Positions 62,781-64,000 of a stretch of DNA of 64,000 bases are shown here, one piece after another; within the stretch, counting starts at the first letter, position 1; each line of letters starts with the position of its first letter. The stretch spans positions 1 to 64,000 of the forward strand of contig JAJNBE010000005.1 in assembly GCA_021155915.1 (NCBI GenBank), written 5' to 3'. The DNA comes from Solimicrobium sp. (GTDB taxonomy: Bacteria; Pseudomonadota; Gammaproteobacteria; Burkholderiales; Burkholderiaceae_D). The notes under the pieces are model-generated. The model was given only the letters and a program-made list of their open reading frames with translations, made no database searches and was not told the origin of the DNA. The position numbers and the translations under genes were made by a program.

Positions 62781-62925
62781 GAGATACTTCTGCAGCACCA
62801 TGGCCACCGAGCTTAAGACATGGCGCACGGGGCGCAACAACCGAAAGATGCTAATGAGTACATGAGGATCGTGGGCACCAGGCAACGCCGTATTTGGCTC
62901 GCGCAGTAGGTGGTGTAGATGTCTC
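62781..62925. repeat. Dispersed palindromic repeat (copy F)
   Basis: gagatacttctgcagc...aatGAGTACATgaggatcgtgggcaccaggcaacgccgtatttggctcgcgcagtaggtggtgtagatgtctc. Confidence 0.8.
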
Positions 62926-62955
62926 AAAGATGCTGCCCTTTGTTATCTTGCCCTC

Positions 62956-63849
62956 TCATTTGTCTGCTATCGTCTGATGCCGTAAAGCGGCAATACGTTC
63001 TTCCATCGGTGGATGGGTCGAAAACAATGCTGCTATGCCGGTTTTGTCTGTAATCCCTAATGAAGCTATCGATTTTGGTAATCCATCCGATTCTAAGCGT
63101 CCTAGCCTTGATAGCGCATTAATCATCGGTTGACCATTTCTCATTAATTTTGCCGAACCCGCATCGGCACGGAACTCGCGTTGACGGGAAAACCAACATA
63201 CAATAATCGAAGCTATGATGCCAAACACCAGTTCGCAAACGAATACGGTCAACATATACCCAATGCCCGGGCGATCACTGTCATTGTCATTGTTCTTGAA
63301 GAGAGCTTTATCAATCACATAACCTACCACACGAGCTAAAAAGATGACAAAAGTATTCACCACGCCTTGAATTAATGTCATTGTTACCATGTCGCCGTTT
63401 GCGACGTGCGAAACCTCATGGCCTAACACCGCCTCTACCTCCTCACGGCTCATACTTTCCAGCAGACCGGTAGAAACGGCAACTAAAGCCGAATTTTTGA
63501 AAGCCCCGGTTGCAAACGCATTTGGTGCACCCTCATACACAGCCACTTCGGGCATTCCAATGCCTGCCCGCTCCGCCAAATTTTTAACGGTATTCACTAA
63601 CCATAATTCGGTATTGTTGGATGGTGCATCGATAACTCGAGCACCGGTTGACCATTTTGCCATCGGTTTGCTAATTAAAAGGGAAAAAATGGCCCCGGTG
63701 AATCCGACGACCAAAGAAAACACCATCAACGCGCTAAAATTTATTCCGTTTGCAGTTAAATACTGGTTGACACCTAATAAAGATAACACTACCGACATAA
63801 CTAACATAACGGCAAGATTAGTTGCCAGGAATAGGAATACACGCTTCAT
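62956..63849 (-). CDS. htpX: Membrane zinc metalloprotease HtpX
   Basis: 297 aa; [47 protein letters not shown]. Confidence 0.97.
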   Translation of the reverse strand: MKRVFLFLATNLAVMLVMSVVLSLLGVNQYLTANGINFSALMVFSLVVGFTGAIFSLLISKPMAKWSTGARVIDAPSNNTELWLVNTVKNLAERAGIGMPEVAVYEGAPNAFATGAFKNSALVAVSTGLLESMSREEVEAVLGHEVSHVANGDMVTMTLIQGVVNTFVIFLARVVGYVIDKALFKNNDNDSDRPGIGYMLTVFVCELVFGIIASIIVCWFSRQREFRADAGSAKLMRNGQPMINALSRLGRLESDGLPKSIASLGITDKTGIAALFSTHPPMEERIAALRHQTIADK

Positions 63850-64000
63850 ATAAAGTCTCCAGAATCGAATGAATGTTTAAGTAAATGGGGGAGAAATTAG
63901 AGGTTTCAAGTTCGCTTTAACCCAGAATTTCCATTAGAATGGAGTTGAGTGTGCTTCCTTTTACTTCCTCTGGCAAGGATCGAGGAGGCGACATAGCGAG

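Noticed and set aside
62724-62927. 67-aa minus ORF
   Set aside because: Covers repeat copy F only.

Overview
This is a 64 kb chromosomal segment from a gammaproteobacterium. Gene content and the number of orphan effector-like genes suggest a Legionellales/Coxiellaceae-type host-associated lineage (inference). Conserved blocks: spoT; crcB; moaE/moaD/moeA; a type IV minor-pilin cluster (pilY1-pilX-pilW-pilV-fimT-pilE); uup; tRNA-Arg(CCU); exbB-exbD-lpxK-Trm112-kdsB-adk; an arginine succinyltransferase operon (astC-astA-astD-astB-[NAD-GDH]-astE); etfB-etfA plus an acyl-CoA dehydrogenase; tusA; alaS; a gamma-carbonic anhydrase and hslO; dapA-bamC; an M50 protease; yciO; htpX. Among these sit orphan genes: a 962-aa pentapeptide-repeat protein splitting moaE from moaD; a PPP-type metallophosphatase-like protein; a short GNHE-motif protein; small membrane and helical-repeat orphans; and a tandem paralog pair (56218-58634) that I read as a possible clan CE (Ulp1/YopJ-like) cysteine protease plus a Cys-to-Ser paralog. 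Noncoding structure includes at least six copies of a ~140 bp imperfect palindromic repeat, a separate ~300 bp inverted-repeat element whose arms are built from 11-bp tandem units, a perfect 40-bp palindrome downstream of bamC, tandem GGTTAACC palindromes, and a frameshifted gpsA-like remnant. No CRISPR array, rRNA or intact transposase was recognised. All family calls come from reading motifs without a database search.
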